Below are positions 8,223 through 18,750 of a stretch of DNA of 64,000 bases, piece by piece; positions within the stretch are counted from its first letter, which is position 1, and each line of letters opens with the position of its first letter. The notes beneath the pieces are model-generated. The model worked only from the letters and a program-made list of their open reading frames with translations, was not told the DNA's origin and did no database searches. Source of the stretch: Saccharothrix sp. (GTDB taxonomy: Bacteria; Actinomycetota; Actinomycetes; Mycobacteriales; Pseudonocardiaceae); contig NZ_JAPSLK010000008.1 in assembly GCF_031180885.1 (NCBI RefSeq), forward strand, positions 62,001 through 126,000, in the 5' to 3' direction. Position numbers and translations under genes: made by a program.

Positions 8223-8948
8223 GTGAAGTGGTTCGATCACGTCATGACGCATGCCGGCGAAGCCCACCACGACGACCTGTCCGGACGGCTCAACTGGCTG
8301 CGCGCCGGCGTTCTGGGCGCCAACGACGGCATCGTGTCCACGGCCGGTCTCGTGGTCGGCGTGGCCGGTGCGACCACCGACCGCACCACCGTCCTGGCGG
8401 CGGGGGTTGCGGGTCTGGTGGCGGGTGCGCTGTCCATGGCGGGCGGCGAGTACGTCTCCGTCAGCACCCAACGCGACACCGAACGCGCCGCGTTGCGGTT
8501 GGAGGCGCACGAGCTGCGTGAGATGCCGGAGGAGGAGGAACAGGAACTCGCCGACATCTACGAGGAGAAGGGGCTGTCCCCGGAACTCGCGGCCCAGGTG
8601 GCTCGGGAGCTGACGGAGCAGGACGCGTTGCGGGCGCATGCCGAGGCGGAGTTGCAGATCGATCCGGACAACTTGACGAGCCCGTGGCAGGCGGCGTGGG
8701 CGTCGCTGGCGTCGTTCGCGGTGGGGGCGCTGATCCCGCTGGTGGCGATCGTGCTGCCGCCGTTGTCGTGGCGGGTGTGGACGTGCGCGGTGGCGGTGAT
8801 CGTGGGGTTGGTGCTGACGGGGATGATCAGTGCGCGGTTGGGCGGTAGTCCGGTGTGGCGGGCGGTGCGGCGGAACGTGGTGGTCGGGTCGTTGACGATG
8901 CTGGTGACCTACTACGTCGGCCTGCTCTTCGGCGTGACCGTCGGCTGA
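8223..8948 (+). CDS. VIT1/CCC1 family iron or manganese transporter
   Basis: 241 residues with GTG start; an in-frame ATG at 8244 is also possible. Five predicted helices. The first contains GVLGANDGIVSTAGLVVGVAG and the second LSMAGGEYVSVSTQ, both diagnostic of the VIT/CCC1 family; the cytoplasmic Glu-rich metal-binding stretch ELREMPEEEEQELADIYEEK follows. The family moves Fe2+ or Mn2+ across membranes by proton exchange. It stands alone, and the direction of transport in bacteria is mostly efflux or storage. Confidence 0.9.
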   Translation: MKWFDHVMTHAGEAHHDDLSGRLNWLRAGVLGANDGIVSTAGLVVGVAGATTDRTTVLAAGVAGLVAGALSMAGGEYVSVSTQRDTERAALRLEAHELREMPEEEEQELADIYEEKGLSPELAAQVARELTEQDALRAHAEAELQIDPDNLTSPWQAAWASLASFAVGALIPLVAIVLPPLSWRVWTCAVAVIVGLVLTGMISARLGGSPVWRAVRRNVVVGSLTMLVTYYVGLLFGVTVG

Positions 8949-9152
8949 GCGGTTTTGTCGGGGGCCGGCCCCTGCCTGGGCGTTCCGTCAGCCGCCGGCC
9001 CCGCGATGTGACGGCCGTCACGCGCCGTGCCCACCGTCCGTCGACCCACGAAAAAAGTTGTCCCTCGGAGGTGTGAAGACCGCACGAAACGGGTAACCGC
9101 CCCGGGCTTGACGCCGTTGGGAGCGTCAAGACCAAGAGCGGAGGTGCCAGCC

Positions 9153-9371
9153 GTGACTCATCCCTCGACCATGCTCCTCGTGCCGCGCAGCGCGAAGGCC
9201 GAACGGCGGCTCTGGGTGTTGCTCGCACTGCTCTTCATCCTGGTGGCGGGAGTGAACGGGGTGATCGCGCTGACCGAGGCGCAGGTGTGGCAGGGCGCGC
9301 TGGCGGGGGTGTCGATCCTCGCGGCCGCCGGCTGCGGGAGAGTCGCCCAGCGCGTCCCGAGCACGTTTTAG
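9153..9371 (+). CDS. Small membrane protein
   Basis: 72 residues from a GTG at 9153 with GGAGG eight bases upstream. Two membrane helices are predicted (LWVLLALLFILVAGVNGVIA and WQGALAGVSILAAAGCG), with basic residues at both ends. No family was recognised. It lies 400 bases upstream of gltB and has no clear functional link with it. Confidence 0.65.
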   Translation: MTHPSTMLLVPRSAKAERRLWVLLALLFILVAGVNGVIALTEAQVWQGALAGVSILAAAGCGRVAQRVPSTF

Positions 9372-9773
9372 TACACACTGAAGGAATCAAGTGGAATAAA
9401 TTACTGGTCCGACCGGGCGTAACCTGTTGGTAGGAATGATGTCAACTAGGGGTGGGATTCACCACGACGCCCTGTCGGACTAGAGCCATAACCGCGAATT
9501 CACACTATCGTCACAAGACCCCGGCAACCCCGGTGCACCGCCCCGCGTGACCAACCGGCCCGATCAGGCCGCGCGGACACGCGCACAAGGAAGTGCAGTT
9601 TCCCGCACAACGGAGTGCGGCCCCACGCCCCCATCTCCCCCGGCGTGGACCCCCAAGCCAGCAGTCCTGCGAGGCCGAGCCGCCGCGCGTCGACGAAGCG
9701 CGCGAAGTGCAGCCCGGCCATGTCTGTTTGCCCGAAAACAGCCAAGACAGGCGATGCCACGGGAGGGCCCGTT
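9372..9773. other. gltB leader, no gene seen
   Basis: 402 bases between the small membrane protein and gltB, with a locally AT-richer part (9380-9450). A GlnR-like spacing is visible at 9419-9446: GTAAC, six bases, GTAGG, six bases, GTCAA. The middle half-site is weak. The gltB GTG at 9774 is preceded by GGGAGGG at 9761-9767. I see no small gene here. Confidence 0.4.
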
Positions 9774-12700
9774 GTGACCCACCACCACCAGCCGAAGCAA
9801 GGTCTTTACGACCCGCAGTTCGAGCACGACGCCTGCGGTGTCGCGTTCGTCGCCGACCTCGCCGGTCGGAGAAACCACGCGATCGTCGCCCAGGCGCTGG
9901 TCGCGTTGCGCAACCTGGAGCACCGGGGCGCGCGGGGCGCGGAGCCGGAGACCGGCGACGGCGCGGGCATCCTGATCCAGGTGCCCGACGCGTTCTTCCG
10001 CGAGGTCGTCGACTTCGACCTGCCCGAACCGGGCGCCTACGCGGTCGGCACCGCCTTCCTGCCGCACGAGGACGACGACGTCCGCAAGCAGATCGAGCAG
10101 ATCGCCGAGGAAGAGGGCGCGACCGTCCTGGGGTGGCGCGACCTGCCGGTGGACACCGACCACGTCGGCCCCACCGCCAAGACCACCATGCCGCGCTTCC
10201 GCCAGCTGTTCATCGGCGGCGAAGAGGGCATGGAGCTGGAGCGCCTGGCGTTCGTCGTGCGCAAGCGCGCCGAGCACGCCACCGGCGTCTACTTCCCGAG
10301 CCTGTCCGGCCGGACCGTCGTCTACAAGGGCATGCTGACCGAGCCGCAGGTCGAGAAGTTCTTCCCCGACCTGACCGACGAGCGGGTCACCAGCTCGATC
10401 GGCCTGGTGCACTCCCGGTTCTCCACCAACACGTTCCCGTCGTGGCCGCTGGCCCACCCGTACCGGTACGTGGCGCACAACGGCGAGATCAACACGCTGC
10501 GCGGCAACCGCAACTGGATGGACGCGCGCGAGTCCGTGCTCGCCACCGACCTCATCCCGGGCGACCTGGAGCGGATCTTCCCGGTCATCACCCGCGACGC
10601 CAGCGACTCGGCGACCTTCGACGAGGTCCTGGAACTGCTGCACCTGGGCGGCCGGTCGCTGCCGCACGCCGTCCTGATGATGATCCCCGAGGCGTGGGAG
10701 AACCACGCCGAGATGGACCCGCAGCGGCGCGCGTTCTACGAGTTCCACTCCACCCTCATGGAACCGTGGGACGGCCCGGCGCTGGTGGCGTTCACCGACG
10801 GCACGCTCATCGGCGCGGTCCTGGACCGCAACGGCCTGCGCCCCGCCCGCTACTGGGTCACCGAGGACGGCCTGGTCGTGCTGGGCTCCGAGGCGGGCGT
10901 GCTCGACCTCGACCCGACCACCATCGTCCGCAAGGGCCGCCTCGAACCCGGCCGGATGTTCCTCGTCGACACCGCCCAGGGGCGGATCATCGACGACGAG
11001 GAGATCAAGGGCGAGCTGGCCGCCGAGCACCCGTACCAGGAGTGGGTGTCCGACGGCATCCTGCACCTGGCCGACCTGCCCGCGCGAGAGCGCGAAGTGC
11101 CGACGCACGCGTCCCTCGTGCGCCGTCAGCAGGTCTTCGGCTACACCGACGAAGAACTCACGCTGCTGCTGCGGCCGATGGCCAAGTCCGGCGCGGAGCC
11201 GATCGGCTCGATGGGCAACGACGCCCCGTTCGCGCCGCTGTCCGACCGGCCCCGGCAGCTGTTCGACTACTTCACCCAGCTTTTCGCGCAGGTCACCAAC
11301 CCGCCGCTGGACGCGATCCGCGAGGAGCTGGTCACCTCGCTGCACGCGACCCTGGGCGCGGAACCCAACCTGCTGCAGGCCGACGCGTCCTCCTGCCGCC
11401 GGATCTCGCTGCCGTTCCCGGTGCTGGACAACGACGAACTCGCCAAGCTGGTGCACGTCGACGACGACGGCACGCTGCCCGAGTTCCGCACCTACACCGT
11501 GCGCGGCACCTACGACGTCAAGGGCGGCGGCGACGCGCTGGTCGGCCGGCTCGCGGAGATCAAGGTCGAGGTGTCGGCGGCGATCCGGGAGGGCGCGCGG
11601 CTGGTCGTGCTGTCCGACCGCGGGGTCGACGAGGACCACGCGCCGATCCCGTCGCTGCTGCTGACCGGCGCGGTGCACCACCACCTGGTGCGGGAGAAGA
11701 CCCGGACCCAGGTGGACCTGATCGTGGAGTCCGGCGACGCCCGCGAGGTGCACCACATCGCGCTGCTCATCGGCTACGGCGCCAAGGCGGTCAACCCGTA
11801 CCTGGCGATGGCGTCGGTCGAGGAGATGGCCGACCTCGACCCGAAGACCGCCACCCGCAACCTGATCAAGGCGCTGGGCAAGGGCGTGCGCAAGACGATG
11901 TCCAAGATGGGCGTCTCGACCGTCGCCTCCTACACCGGCGCGCAGATCTTCGAGGCCATCGGCCTGGGCGCGGAGGTCATCGACTCCTGCTTCACCGGCA
12001 CCACCTCGCGCCTGGGCGGCATCGGGTTCGACGTGATCGCCGAGGAGGTCGCGCGCCGGCACCGGCTCGCGTTCCCGCCCGACGGCGTCCGCGCCCACCA
12101 CCGGGAGCTGGAGGTCGGCGGCGAGTACCAGTGGCGCCGCGAGGGCGAGGCGCACCTGTTCAACCCGCAGACCGTGTTCAAGCTCCAGCACTCCACGAAG
12201 ACCGGTCGCTACGACATCTTCAAGGAGTACACGAAGGCCGTGGACGACCAGTCCAAGCGGCTGATGACGCTGCGCGGCCTGTTCGAGTTCAAGGACGGCG
12301 TGCGCCCGCCGGTGCCGATCGACGAGGTCGAGCCGGTGTCGTCGATCGTGAAGCGGTTCGCCACCGGCGCGATCTCCTACGGCTCGATCTCCCAGGAGAT
12401 GCACGAGACCCTGGCCATCGCGATGAACCGGTTGGGCGCCAAGTCCAACACCGGCGAGGGCGGCGAGGACCCGGAGCGGCTCTACGACCCGATCCGCCGT
12501 TCGGCGATCAAGCAGGTGGCCTCCGGCCGGTTCGGCGTGACCAGCGAGTACCTGGTCAACGCCGAGGACATCCAGATCAAGATGGCGCAGGGCGCGAAGC
12601 CCGGCGAGGGCGGCCAGCTGCCCGGCGCGAAGGTGTACCCGTGGATCGCCCGCACGCGGCACTCCACGCCCGGCGTCGGCCTGATCTCGCCGCCGCCGCA

Positions 12701-14252
12701 CCACGACATCTACTCGATCGAGGACCTCGCCCAGCTCATCCACGACCTGAAGAACGCCAACCCGGCGGCCCGCATCCACGTGAAGCTGGTGTCCGAGGTC
12801 GGCGTGGGCACGGTCGCGGCGGGCGTGTCCAAGGCGCACGCGGACGTCGTGCTGATCTCCGGCCACGACGGCGGCACGGGCGCGTCCCCGCTGTCGTCGA
12901 TCAAGCACGCCGGTGGTCCGTGGGAGCTGGGGCTGGCCGAGACGCAGCAGACGCTGCTGGCCAACCGGTTGCGCGACCGGATCGTGGTGCAGACCGACGG
13001 CCAGCTCAAGACCGGCCGGGACGTCGTCATCGCGGCCCTGCTGGGCGCGGAGGAGTTCGGTTTCGCCACCGCTCCCCTGGTCGTGTCGGGATGCATCATG
13101 ATGCGGGTCTGCCACCTCGACACGTGTCCGGTGGGCGTGGCCACGCAGAACCCGGCACTGCGCGCGAAGTTCGCGGGCAAGGCCGAGTACGTGGTGAACT
13201 TCTTCGAGTTCGTGGCCCAGGAAGTGCGCGAGTTGTTGGCGCAGCTGGGTTTCCGGTCGCTGGAAGAGGCCGTGGGCCACGCCGAGCTGCTGGACACCCG
13301 CAAGGCCGTCGACCACTGGAAGGCCGCCGGGCTCGACCTGTCGCCGATCTTCCACGTGCCCGAGCTGCCGGAAGGCGCCCCGCGGCACCAGGTGGTGGAG
13401 CAGGACCACGGGCTGGAGAAGGCGTTGGACAACACGCTGATCCAGCTCGCCGAGGGCGCGATCGCCTCCGGTGACCGGGTGCGGCTGGAACTGCCGGTGC
13501 GCAACGTCAACCGCACCGTCGGCACCATGCTCGGCTCGGAGGTGACCAAGCGGTGGGGCGGCGAAGGTCTGCCCGACGACACCATCGACGTGACCTTCAC
13601 CGGCACCGCCGGCCAGTCGTTCGGCGCGTTCCTGCCGCGCGGCATCACGTTGCGGCTCATCGGCGACGCCAACGACTACGTCGCCAAGGGCCTGTCCGGC
13701 GGGCGGATCACGGTGCGGCCGGTGGCCGACGCCCAGTTCACCGCCGAGCAGCACATCATCGCGGGCAACGTCATCGGCTACGGCGCGACCGGCGGCGAGA
13801 TCTTCCTGCGCGGCAAGGTCGGCGAGCGGTTCTGCGTGCGCAACTCCGGCGCGCTGGCCGTCGTCGAGGGCGTGGGCGACCACGGCTGCGAGTACATGAC
13901 CGGCGGCCGGGTGGTCGTGCTCGGGCCGACCGGGCGCAACTTCGCGGCCGGCATGTCCGGCGGTGTCGCCTACGTGCTGGACGCGCGCGAGCAGCGGGTC
14001 AACCAGGAGATGGTGGACCTGGACCCGCTGGACGACGCCGACCGCGACTTCCTGCGGACGGTCGTGGAGAAGCACTACGCGGAGACCGATTCCGCGGTGG
14101 CGCGCGGGCTGCTGGCGGACTGGGACCTCGCGGTCGACCGGTTCACCAAGGTCATGCCCAAGGACTACAAGCGGGTGCTGGCCGCGCGGGCGCGGGCCGA
14201 GCAGGAGGGCCGCGACGTGAACGAGGCGATCATGGAGGCCGCACATGGCTGA
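9774..14252 (+). CDS. gltB: Glutamate synthase large subunit
   Basis: 1492 residues, the usual size of GltB. The GTG start leaves a short propeptide before the catalytic Cys in [11 protein letters not shown], the N-terminal nucleophile of the class II glutamine amidotransferase domain (residues about 12-420). The central and FMN-binding synthase domains follow ([40 protein letters not shown]), with the 3Fe-4S cluster cysteines in [15 protein letters not shown]. The C-terminal GXGXG beta-helix has the repeated GG-I/V-V patterns. It makes two glutamates from glutamine and 2-oxoglutarate, taking electrons from GltD. Its stop overlaps the gltD start by 8 bases. Confidence 0.97.
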   Translation: MTHHHQPKQGLYDPQFEHDACGVAFVADLAGRRNHAIVAQALVALRNLEHRGARGAEPETGDGAGILIQVPDAFFREVVDFDLPEPGAYAVGTAFLPHEDDDVRKQIEQIAEEEGATVLGWRDLPVDTDHVGPTAKTTMPRFRQLFIGGEEGMELERLAFVVRKRAEHATGVYFPSLSGRTVVYKGMLTEPQVEKFFPDLTDERVTSSIGLVHSRFSTNTFPSWPLAHPYRYVAHNGEINTLRGNRNWMDARESVLATDLIPGDLERIFPVITRDASDSATFDEVLELLHLGGRSLPHAVLMMIPEAWENHAEMDPQRRAFYEFHSTLMEPWDGPALVAFTDGTLIGAVLDRNGLRPARYWVTEDGLVVLGSEAGVLDLDPTTIVRKGRLEPGRMFLVDTAQGRIIDDEEIKGELAAEHPYQEWVSDGILHLADLPAREREVPTHASLVRRQQVFGYTDEELTLLLRPMAKSGAEPIGSMGNDAPFAPLSDRPRQLFDYFTQLFAQVTNPPLDAIREELVTSLHATLGAEPNLLQADASSCRRISLPFPVLDNDELAKLVHVDDDGTLPEFRTYTVRGTYDVKGGGDALVGRLAEIKVEVSAAIREGARLVVLSDRGVDEDHAPIPSLLLTGAVHHHLVREKTRTQVDLIVESGDAREVHHIALLIGYGAKAVNPYLAMASVEEMADLDPKTATRNLIKALGKGVRKTMSKMGVSTVASYTGAQIFEAIGLGAEVIDSCFTGTTSRLGGIGFDVIAEEVARRHRLAFPPDGVRAHHRELEVGGEYQWRREGEAHLFNPQTVFKLQHSTKTGRYDIFKEYTKAVDDQSKRLMTLRGLFEFKDGVRPPVPIDEVEPVSSIVKRFATGAISYGSISQEMHETLAIAMNRLGAKSNTGEGGEDPERLYDPIRRSAIKQVASGRFGVTSEYLVNAEDIQIKMAQGAKPGEGGQLPGAKVYPWIARTRHSTPGVGLISPPPHHDIYSIEDLAQLIHDLKNANPAARIHVKLVSEVGVGTVAAGVSKAHADVVLISGHDGGTGASPLSSIKHAGGPWELGLAETQQTLLANRLRDRIVVQTDGQLKTGRDVVIAALLGAEEFGFATAPLVVSGCIMMRVCHLDTCPVGVATQNPALRAKFAGKAEYVVNFFEFVAQEVRELLAQLGFRSLEEAVGHAELLDTRKAVDHWKAAGLDLSPIFHVPELPEGAPRHQVVEQDHGLEKALDNTLIQLAEGAIASGDRVRLELPVRNVNRTVGTMLGSEVTKRWGGEGLPDDTIDVTFTGTAGQSFGAFLPRGITLRLIGDANDYVAKGLSGGRITVRPVADAQFTAEQHIIAGNVIGYGATGGEIFLRGKVGERFCVRNSGALAVVEGVGDHGCEYMTGGRVVVLGPTGRNFAAGMSGGVAYVLDAREQRVNQEMVDLDPLDDADRDFLRTVVEKHYAETDSAVARGLLADWDLAVDRFTKVMPKDYKRVLAARARAEQEGRDVNEAIMEAAHG

Positions 14253-15687
14253 CCCGCGCGGTTTTCTGACCACCGAGCGCGAGACCCCGCGCAGCCGGCC
14301 GGTGTTCCTGCGGCTGCGCGACTGGCGCGAGGTGTACGAGGAGTTCGAGCGGCCCAAGCTGGAGAAGCAGGCCGGGCGGTGCATGGACTGCGGCATCGCG
14401 TTCTGCCACCAGGGCTGCCCGCTGGGCAACCTGATCCCCGAGTGGAACAGCCTGGTGTGGCAGCAGGACTGGCGTGACGCGATCGAGAGGTTGCACGCCA
14501 CCAACAACTTCCCGGAGTTCACCGGGACGTTGTGCCCCGCCCCGTGCGAGGCCGCTTGCGTGGTCGGGATCAACGGCGATCCCGTCACGATCAAGCGGGT
14601 CGAGATCTCGATCGTCGACCGCGCCTTCGACGAGGGGTGGGTCACGCCCCAGGAGCCCCGGACCCGCACCGGTTTCAAGGTGGCCGTGGTGGGTTCGGGG
14701 CCGGCGGGCCTGGCGGCGGCGCAGCAGCTGACCCGCGTGGGCCACGACGTGGTGGTGCTGGAGCGGGCGGACGCCATCGGCGGGCTGCTGCGGTACGGCA
14801 TCCCCGAGTTCAAGATGGAGAAGTGGCGGCTGGACCGCCGGCTGGACCAGATGCGGGCCGAGGGCACGGAGTTCCGGACCAACGTGAACGTCGGCGTGGA
14901 CGTCACGGTGGAGGAGCTGCGGGCAGGCTACGACGCGGTGGTGCTGGCCGGTGGCGCGACGGCGTGGCGGGACCTGCCGGTGCCCGGCCGCGAGCTGTCC
15001 GGGGTCCACCAGGCGATGGAGTACCTGCCGTGGGCCAACCGGGTGGCGCGCGGCGAACTGCCGGACTCGCCGATCTCGGCGGCGGGCAAGCACGTCGTGG
15101 TCATCGGCGGCGGCGACACCGGCGCGGACTGCGTCGGCACCGCCCACCGCCAGGGCGCGGCGTCGGTGACCCAGCTGGAGATCATGCCGCGGCCGGCGGA
15201 GACCCGGACCGACGCGCACCCGTGGCCGACCTACCCGATGCTGTACCGGGTGACCTCCGCGCACGAGGAGGGCGGCGAGCGGCTGTACTCGGTGTCCACG
15301 GTCGAGTTCCTGGGCGACGCCGACGGCGCCGTGCGGGCGTTGAAACTGGTCGAGGTGGACTCGAAGTTCCAGCCGGTGCCCGGCACCGAGCGGGAGCTGC
15401 CGGCGCAGTTGGTGACGCTCGCGATGGGCTTCCTCGGGCCGGAGAAAACCGGGCTGCTGGAGCAGTTGGGCGTCGAGCTGGACGCGCGCGGCAACGTGGT
15501 GCGCGACGAGCAGTTCAAGACGTCCGTGGACGGGGTGTTCGTCGCCGGCGACATGGGCCGCGGCCAGTCGCTGATCGTGTGGGCCATCGCGGAGGGCCGC
15601 TCGGCCGCCGCGGGCGTGGACGCGTTCCTCACCGGCCGGCAGGTCCTGCCGCGCCCGATCGAGCCGACCGACCGGCCGATCGCGTGA
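14245..15687 (+). CDS. gltD: Glutamate synthase small subunit
   Basis: 480 residues. N-terminal cysteines [14 protein letters not shown] and [10 protein letters not shown] bind two 4Fe-4S clusters. A FAD Rossmann fold starts at [15 protein letters not shown] and an NADPH fold at [14 protein letters not shown], with the closing [17 protein letters not shown] motif. GltD takes electrons from NADPH and feeds them to the FMN of GltB. It is the second gene of the gltBD operon and is followed by a strong hairpin at 15694-15731. Confidence 0.97.
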   Translation: MADPRGFLTTERETPRSRPVFLRLRDWREVYEEFERPKLEKQAGRCMDCGIAFCHQGCPLGNLIPEWNSLVWQQDWRDAIERLHATNNFPEFTGTLCPAPCEAACVVGINGDPVTIKRVEISIVDRAFDEGWVTPQEPRTRTGFKVAVVGSGPAGLAAAQQLTRVGHDVVVLERADAIGGLLRYGIPEFKMEKWRLDRRLDQMRAEGTEFRTNVNVGVDVTVEELRAGYDAVVLAGGATAWRDLPVPGRELSGVHQAMEYLPWANRVARGELPDSPISAAGKHVVVIGGGDTGADCVGTAHRQGAASVTQLEIMPRPAETRTDAHPWPTYPMLYRVTSAHEEGGERLYSVSTVEFLGDADGAVRALKLVEVDSKFQPVPGTERELPAQLVTLAMGFLGPEKTGLLEQLGVELDARGNVVRDEQFKTSVDGVFVAGDMGRGQSLIVWAIAEGRSAAAGVDAFLTGRQVLPRPIEPTDRPIA

Positions 15688-15693
15688 GCCGGT

Positions 15694-15731
15694 CCCGCGG
15701 TGGTCGGACAACGGAGTCCGGCCACCGCGGG
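15694..15731 (+). terminator. Hairpin terminator after gltD
   Basis: Arms 15694-15709 (CCCGCGGTGGTCGGAC) and 15716-15731 pair over 16 positions with a single G-U wobble; the loop is AACGGA. It begins seven bases after the gltD stop. There is no U-tract, as is common in actinomycetes. Confidence 0.8.
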
Positions 15732-15741
15732 GCCACCACGC

Positions 15742-15936
15742 TCAGCGGGTTTCCGCCACCGTCACCCCGGTCAGCAGGGCTGCCGCCGCGGCCAGCACGC
15801 CGATGTCCCCGAACCGCCGCTTCCGCTCCGGAGCGCTGGTCGCCGCCTCGGCGATGGCGGCCACGGTGGCGTCGTCGGGCTCGCGGTCCCAGTCGCGCCC
15901 GAGGGCGCGCAGTTCGTCCTCCAGCCGCTCAGCCAC
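15742..15936 (-). CDS. Small protein with C-terminal membrane segment, next to decayed sigma gene
   Basis: 64 residues. The N-terminal half is acidic and helical (MAERLEDELRALGRDWD); the C-terminal half carries one membrane helix (IGVLAAAAALLTGVTVA). It overlaps the end of the sigma-factor remnant by 8 bases and looks like a co-transcribed partner, perhaps a shortened anti-sigma-like membrane protein. With its partner broken, it may itself be on the way out. The function is unknown. Confidence 0.5.
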   Translation of the reverse strand: MAERLEDELRALGRDWDREPDDATVAAIAEAATSAPERKRRFGDIGVLAAAAALLTGVTVAETR

Positions 15937-16271
15937 GGTCGTCCCCGCCTTCCAACTGCGCCCGCAGCCGCTTGAGCGCCCGGGCGGCCCGCGACTTCAC
16001 CGTGCCCTTCGGCCACGCCGGCACCAGGGCGGTTTCCTCCTCCGACAGGTCCAGCACGTACCGGCAGCCCAGGACCTGCCGGTCCTTGTCGGATAATCGC
16101 CACAGCGCCGCCCACAGCGCTCCCTTGCGCTCGTCGGCCAGGACGAGGTCCTCGGGTTCCTCGGGCATGGGCGGCCGAGTGGTGGGCGCGCACCAGGTCC
16201 GCGAACGCCGTCGGATCGCCGTCCCGGGCGCGGATCACCAGCCGTGCCTCGTCCGTGGCGGTTGCCGTCAT
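15929..16271 (-). pseudogene. Decayed ECF sigma factor
   Basis: From the ATG at 16271 the frame reads a normal ECF start (MTATATDEARLVIRARDGDP, then AFADLVRAHH). It then shifts: the rest of the domain (EDLVLADERKGALWAALWRL, DKDRQVLGCRYVLDLSEEET, KGTVKSRAARALKRLRAQL, a sigma-4 helix-turn-helix) is in another frame down to 15929. Almost all of sigma region 2, which binds core polymerase and the -10 element, is missing. Both an internal deletion and a frameshift have occurred, so the product should be inactive. Confidence 0.75.
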
Positions 16272-16308
16272 GCCCCCTCTACACCGCACAGGGGTCGAAG
16301 GTTCCACA

Positions 16309-17100
16309 TCAGCCCACGGGGGCCAGCTCGATGTCGGCCACGCGCAGCGGCCGCCCCACGAACTCCCGCCCCGACCACTGCGCGTCCGAGCCGGTCCAGG
16401 ACACCGAGCCGCAGGTCATCGTCACTGTGGTCCGCCCAGGCTCAGGCGTGCCCGGGAAGGCGAACGTCTTGCGAATCGTCCCGCCGCCCGGGACATCGAG
16501 GAAGAACGGCTCCCGCAGCACGTCGAACAACCCGTCGAGCCGAAACTCCGCCTGTCCCGCGATGAGCCGGCACGAGTCGACCACACTGACCTTGGCCGCG
16601 ATGGCGCTCCGGTTGACGGCCGTGAACGTGACCTTGGTGAAGTTGTCGGTGACCTCGACCTTCTCCACCTTGGCCACCAACGGCCCCAGCGTCCCTTCCA
16701 CCGGCGCCCCCAGCCGCTGTGCCCGCACGGTTTCGTCGCTGGTGATCCGATCAATGGTCCACGACAGCACGTAAGCCGTCCCACCACCCACCACAAGCAG
16801 CACAAACGCCGCCGCCGCAAACGGCCCCATGGTCGCCCCCCGCGCCCGGCGACGCTCAGGCAGTTCCCGCAACAGGTCGATGATCAACGGCACCGCCCCC
16901 AACGCCACCGCGAGCCCTGCGGTCAGCAGCGGGGTCATCGACGGCAGGAGGAGCTTGACCACGCCCCCCACCACCAGCGCGATCCCCACGAACAACACGG
17001 CGCGCCCCAGCGTCAGGAACCTCTTCCGCCGCCGCGGCGCAGGCCCCGTCCGCCGCACCGCCGCCCGCCGCTGGTCCCGCCGATCCTGCGAAGTGCCCAC
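16309..17100 (-). CDS. Integral membrane protein with C-terminal extracytoplasmic domain
   Basis: About 263 residues if translation starts at the GTG at 17100 (preceded by a G-rich stretch); an in-frame start at 17163 would add 21 residues. After a basic N-terminus come membrane segments AVLFVGIALVVGGVVKLLL, LLTAGLAVALGAVPLIIDLL and PFAAAAFVLLVVGGGTAYVL. Residues about 125-263 form a beta-rich outer domain (VEKVEVTDNFTKVTFTAVN, CRLIAGQAEFRL, GRTTVTMTC) similar in style to DUF4352 lipoprotein folds. No enzyme signature is seen. It is not obviously co-transcribed with its neighbours. Confidence 0.7.
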   Translation of the reverse strand: MGTSQDRRDQRRAAVRRTGPAPRRRKRFLTLGRAVLFVGIALVVGGVVKLLLPSMTPLLTAGLAVALGAVPLIIDLLRELPERRRARGATMGPFAAAAFVLLVVGGGTAYVLSWTIDRITSDETVRAQRLGAPVEGTLGPLVAKVEKVEVTDNFTKVTFTAVNRSAIAAKVSVVDSCRLIAGQAEFRLDGLFDVLREPFFLDVPGGGTIRKTFAFPGTPEPGRTTVTMTCGSVSWTGSDAQWSGREFVGRPLRVADIELAPVG

Positions 17101-17163
17101 CCGCACCCCCACCCCGATGTCGAACGTCCACAGCAGACACCAGCGTGCGCTTCGATCATGCAA

Positions 17164-17486
17164 TCGGCCTCCCGACGTGCGGAGAAACCACTCGGAAGGG
17201 GGTCAGCCGCCCCGCCACCTTCCGCCCGCCACCTTCCGCCCGCCACCTTCCGCCCCGCCGCATGCCCCCGCCGCATGCCGCACCTGCCCACCCGCCACCC
17301 GCCGGCCCGCCGCCCGCACCGCCCAGCCGGCCGCCCGCCGCACCTGCCCAGCCCCCCGCGCACCAGCCCGCCACCCGCGCCCGCCCGGCCGGCCACTCGC
17401 CGCCCGCCGGCTCGTCCCACCCGCCGGCTCTGCTCGCGGCGATGACCCACCCAGGCCGTTCCACCCGCTGTGGAAGAATCTCGATC
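17164..17486. repeat. C-rich low-complexity spacer with short tandem repeats
   Basis: Between two genes there is a C-rich stretch with three copies of the 14-mer CGCCACCTTCCGCC (17213-17254), two further near-copies of CCGCATGCC, and repeated CCGCCGCACCTGCCCA (near 17275 and 17335). The + strand reads Pro/Ala/Arg-rich in every frame, without a ribosome site. I see no gene. The repeats look like slippage products. Confidence 0.6.
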
Positions 17487-18078
17487 ATGACGGGCGGACA
17501 GACCGGGCGGTGGATCGACGTCAGTCGCCTGCCCCAAGACGTCGTGGCCGTGATCGAGGCCCTGGCCCCCCGGCGAGGACCTGCTGGTCAAGCGGGACGG
17601 CCGGCCCATCGCCACCATCACCGGCTCGATCGACCCCGTCGACACCGGCACCCCGGTCGAGTCGGCCGCCTACGACGACGTGACCGTCGTGGCGACCGCG
17701 ATGAAGCTGTCCCCGTCCGCCCGCGCATCGCTGTCCGACCAACTGGGCCCCGACTACATCGTGCTGGACATGAACTCGGCCCCGGAGAGCGCCGAAGTCC
17801 TGCTGATCCCGCCGGTCAGCCCGCAGCTGATCGGGATCATGCGCGGCAAGTTCCCCAAGGCCCGGGTGGTCATCGCCGAGGTCGAGGACCGGGAACTCGG
17901 CATCACCTACCAGGGCCCGCTCGGCCGCCTGATCAACGCCGGCGCCGACGTCTACGTGCCACCCAGCACCATCCCGCGCCTGGCCCAGCAGCTCGACCGG
18001 GCCGTCACGCAGCTGAACCAGCTCACCGGCGACACCCCGGCGACACCACTGGTGATCGAGGCCGGCCCCTTGGAGTAG
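17487..18078 (+). pseudogene. Unknown conserved-looking gene broken by a +1 shift in a C6 run
   Basis: The frame from the ATG at 17487 reads WIDVSRLPQDVVAVIEALAP, then derails. Dropping one C from the C6 run at 17566-17571 continues it as GEDLLVKRDGRPIATITGSI through to LIEAGPLE-like sequence ending at 18078, giving about 196 residues. The opening resembles the antitoxin-like start of Phd/YefM proteins (valid only as a resemblance); the rest is not recognised. A sequencing slip in the homopolymer or a recent real mutation both fit. If the latter, an internal GTG at 17680 would make only the last 132 residues. Confidence 0.7.
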
Positions 18079-18082
18079 CAGA

Positions 18083-18733
18083 TCAGCGGTCCGCCGCGTA
18101 CCGGATGCCGCCCAGCAACAGGGACCGGAAGTCCGGGTCGGCGTAGATCTCCACCGTGTGACCACTGCCGGTGTAGAACGACCGCCCCTCCCCCACCGTC
18201 TTGCACCAGGTGTGCGGGTGATCAGGTCCCATCATGCCACCGGAATACGTCGATTCGTCCACTGTGGACAGAACGCGGACCGCGTCCCGGGGATTGGTGC
18301 GGTAGTCGTACCACTCGTCGGTGATGTCCCAGGTCGGACCCAGGTGGGCGGTGGCCGGGTGGGCGTGGTCGGTCACGCGGACGGTGGCCGGCTGGACCTC
18401 CGGGTGCGAGGCGAAGTACGCGCCCACGACCTCGCCGTAGAACGGCCAGTCGTACTCGGTGTCGGCCGCCGAGTGCACACCGACGAAACCGCCACCGCCC
18501 CGGATGTACGACTCGAAAGCGTCCTTCTGCGCGCCGTCCAGCACTTCGCCCGTCGTGTTGAGGAACACCACCGCGTCGTACCGCGCGAGGCTGTCGACCG
18601 TGAAGCGGGCCGAGTCCTCGGTGGCCGTGACCGAGAAGCCGTTGGCCGCCCCCAGCGCTTGGACGGCCTCGATGCCGGCCGGGATGGAGTCGTGCCGGTA
18701 GCCGGTGGTCTTGGAGAACACCAGCACATCCAT
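18083..18733 (-). CDS. ThuA-like domain protein
   Basis: 216 residues with ATG at 18733 and a GGAGGAG ribosome site six bases upstream. It opens MDVLVFSKTTGYRHDSIPAG and contains YDAVVFLNTTGEVLD, YIRGGGGFVGVHSAADTEYD and HPATAHLG, all characteristic of the ThuA family, which adopts a class I glutamine-amidotransferase-like fold and is linked to disaccharide (trehalose) use or sugar oxidation. No sugar transport genes are adjacent. The final GGIRYAADR is complete. It follows the expansin gene in the same direction. Confidence 0.88.
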   Translation of the reverse strand: MDVLVFSKTTGYRHDSIPAGIEAVQALGAANGFSVTATEDSARFTVDSLARYDAVVFLNTTGEVLDGAQKDAFESYIRGGGGFVGVHSAADTEYDWPFYGEVVGAYFASHPEVQPATVRVTDHAHPATAHLGPTWDITDEWYDYRTNPRDAVRVLSTVDESTYSGGMMGPDHPHTWCKTVGEGRSFYTGSGHTVEIYADPDFRSLLLGGIRYAADR

Positions 18734-18750
18734 GTCGTTCTCCTCCACGG

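Noticed and set aside
9564-14906. A 1780-residue open frame on the minus strand opposite gltB
   Set aside because: It is the mirror of gltB codons (His/Asp/Arg/Val-rich, no domain, no ribosome site) and exists only because of high GC.
17213-17254. Short CRISPR-like array
   Set aside because: The three 14-base copies are directly adjacent without spacers.
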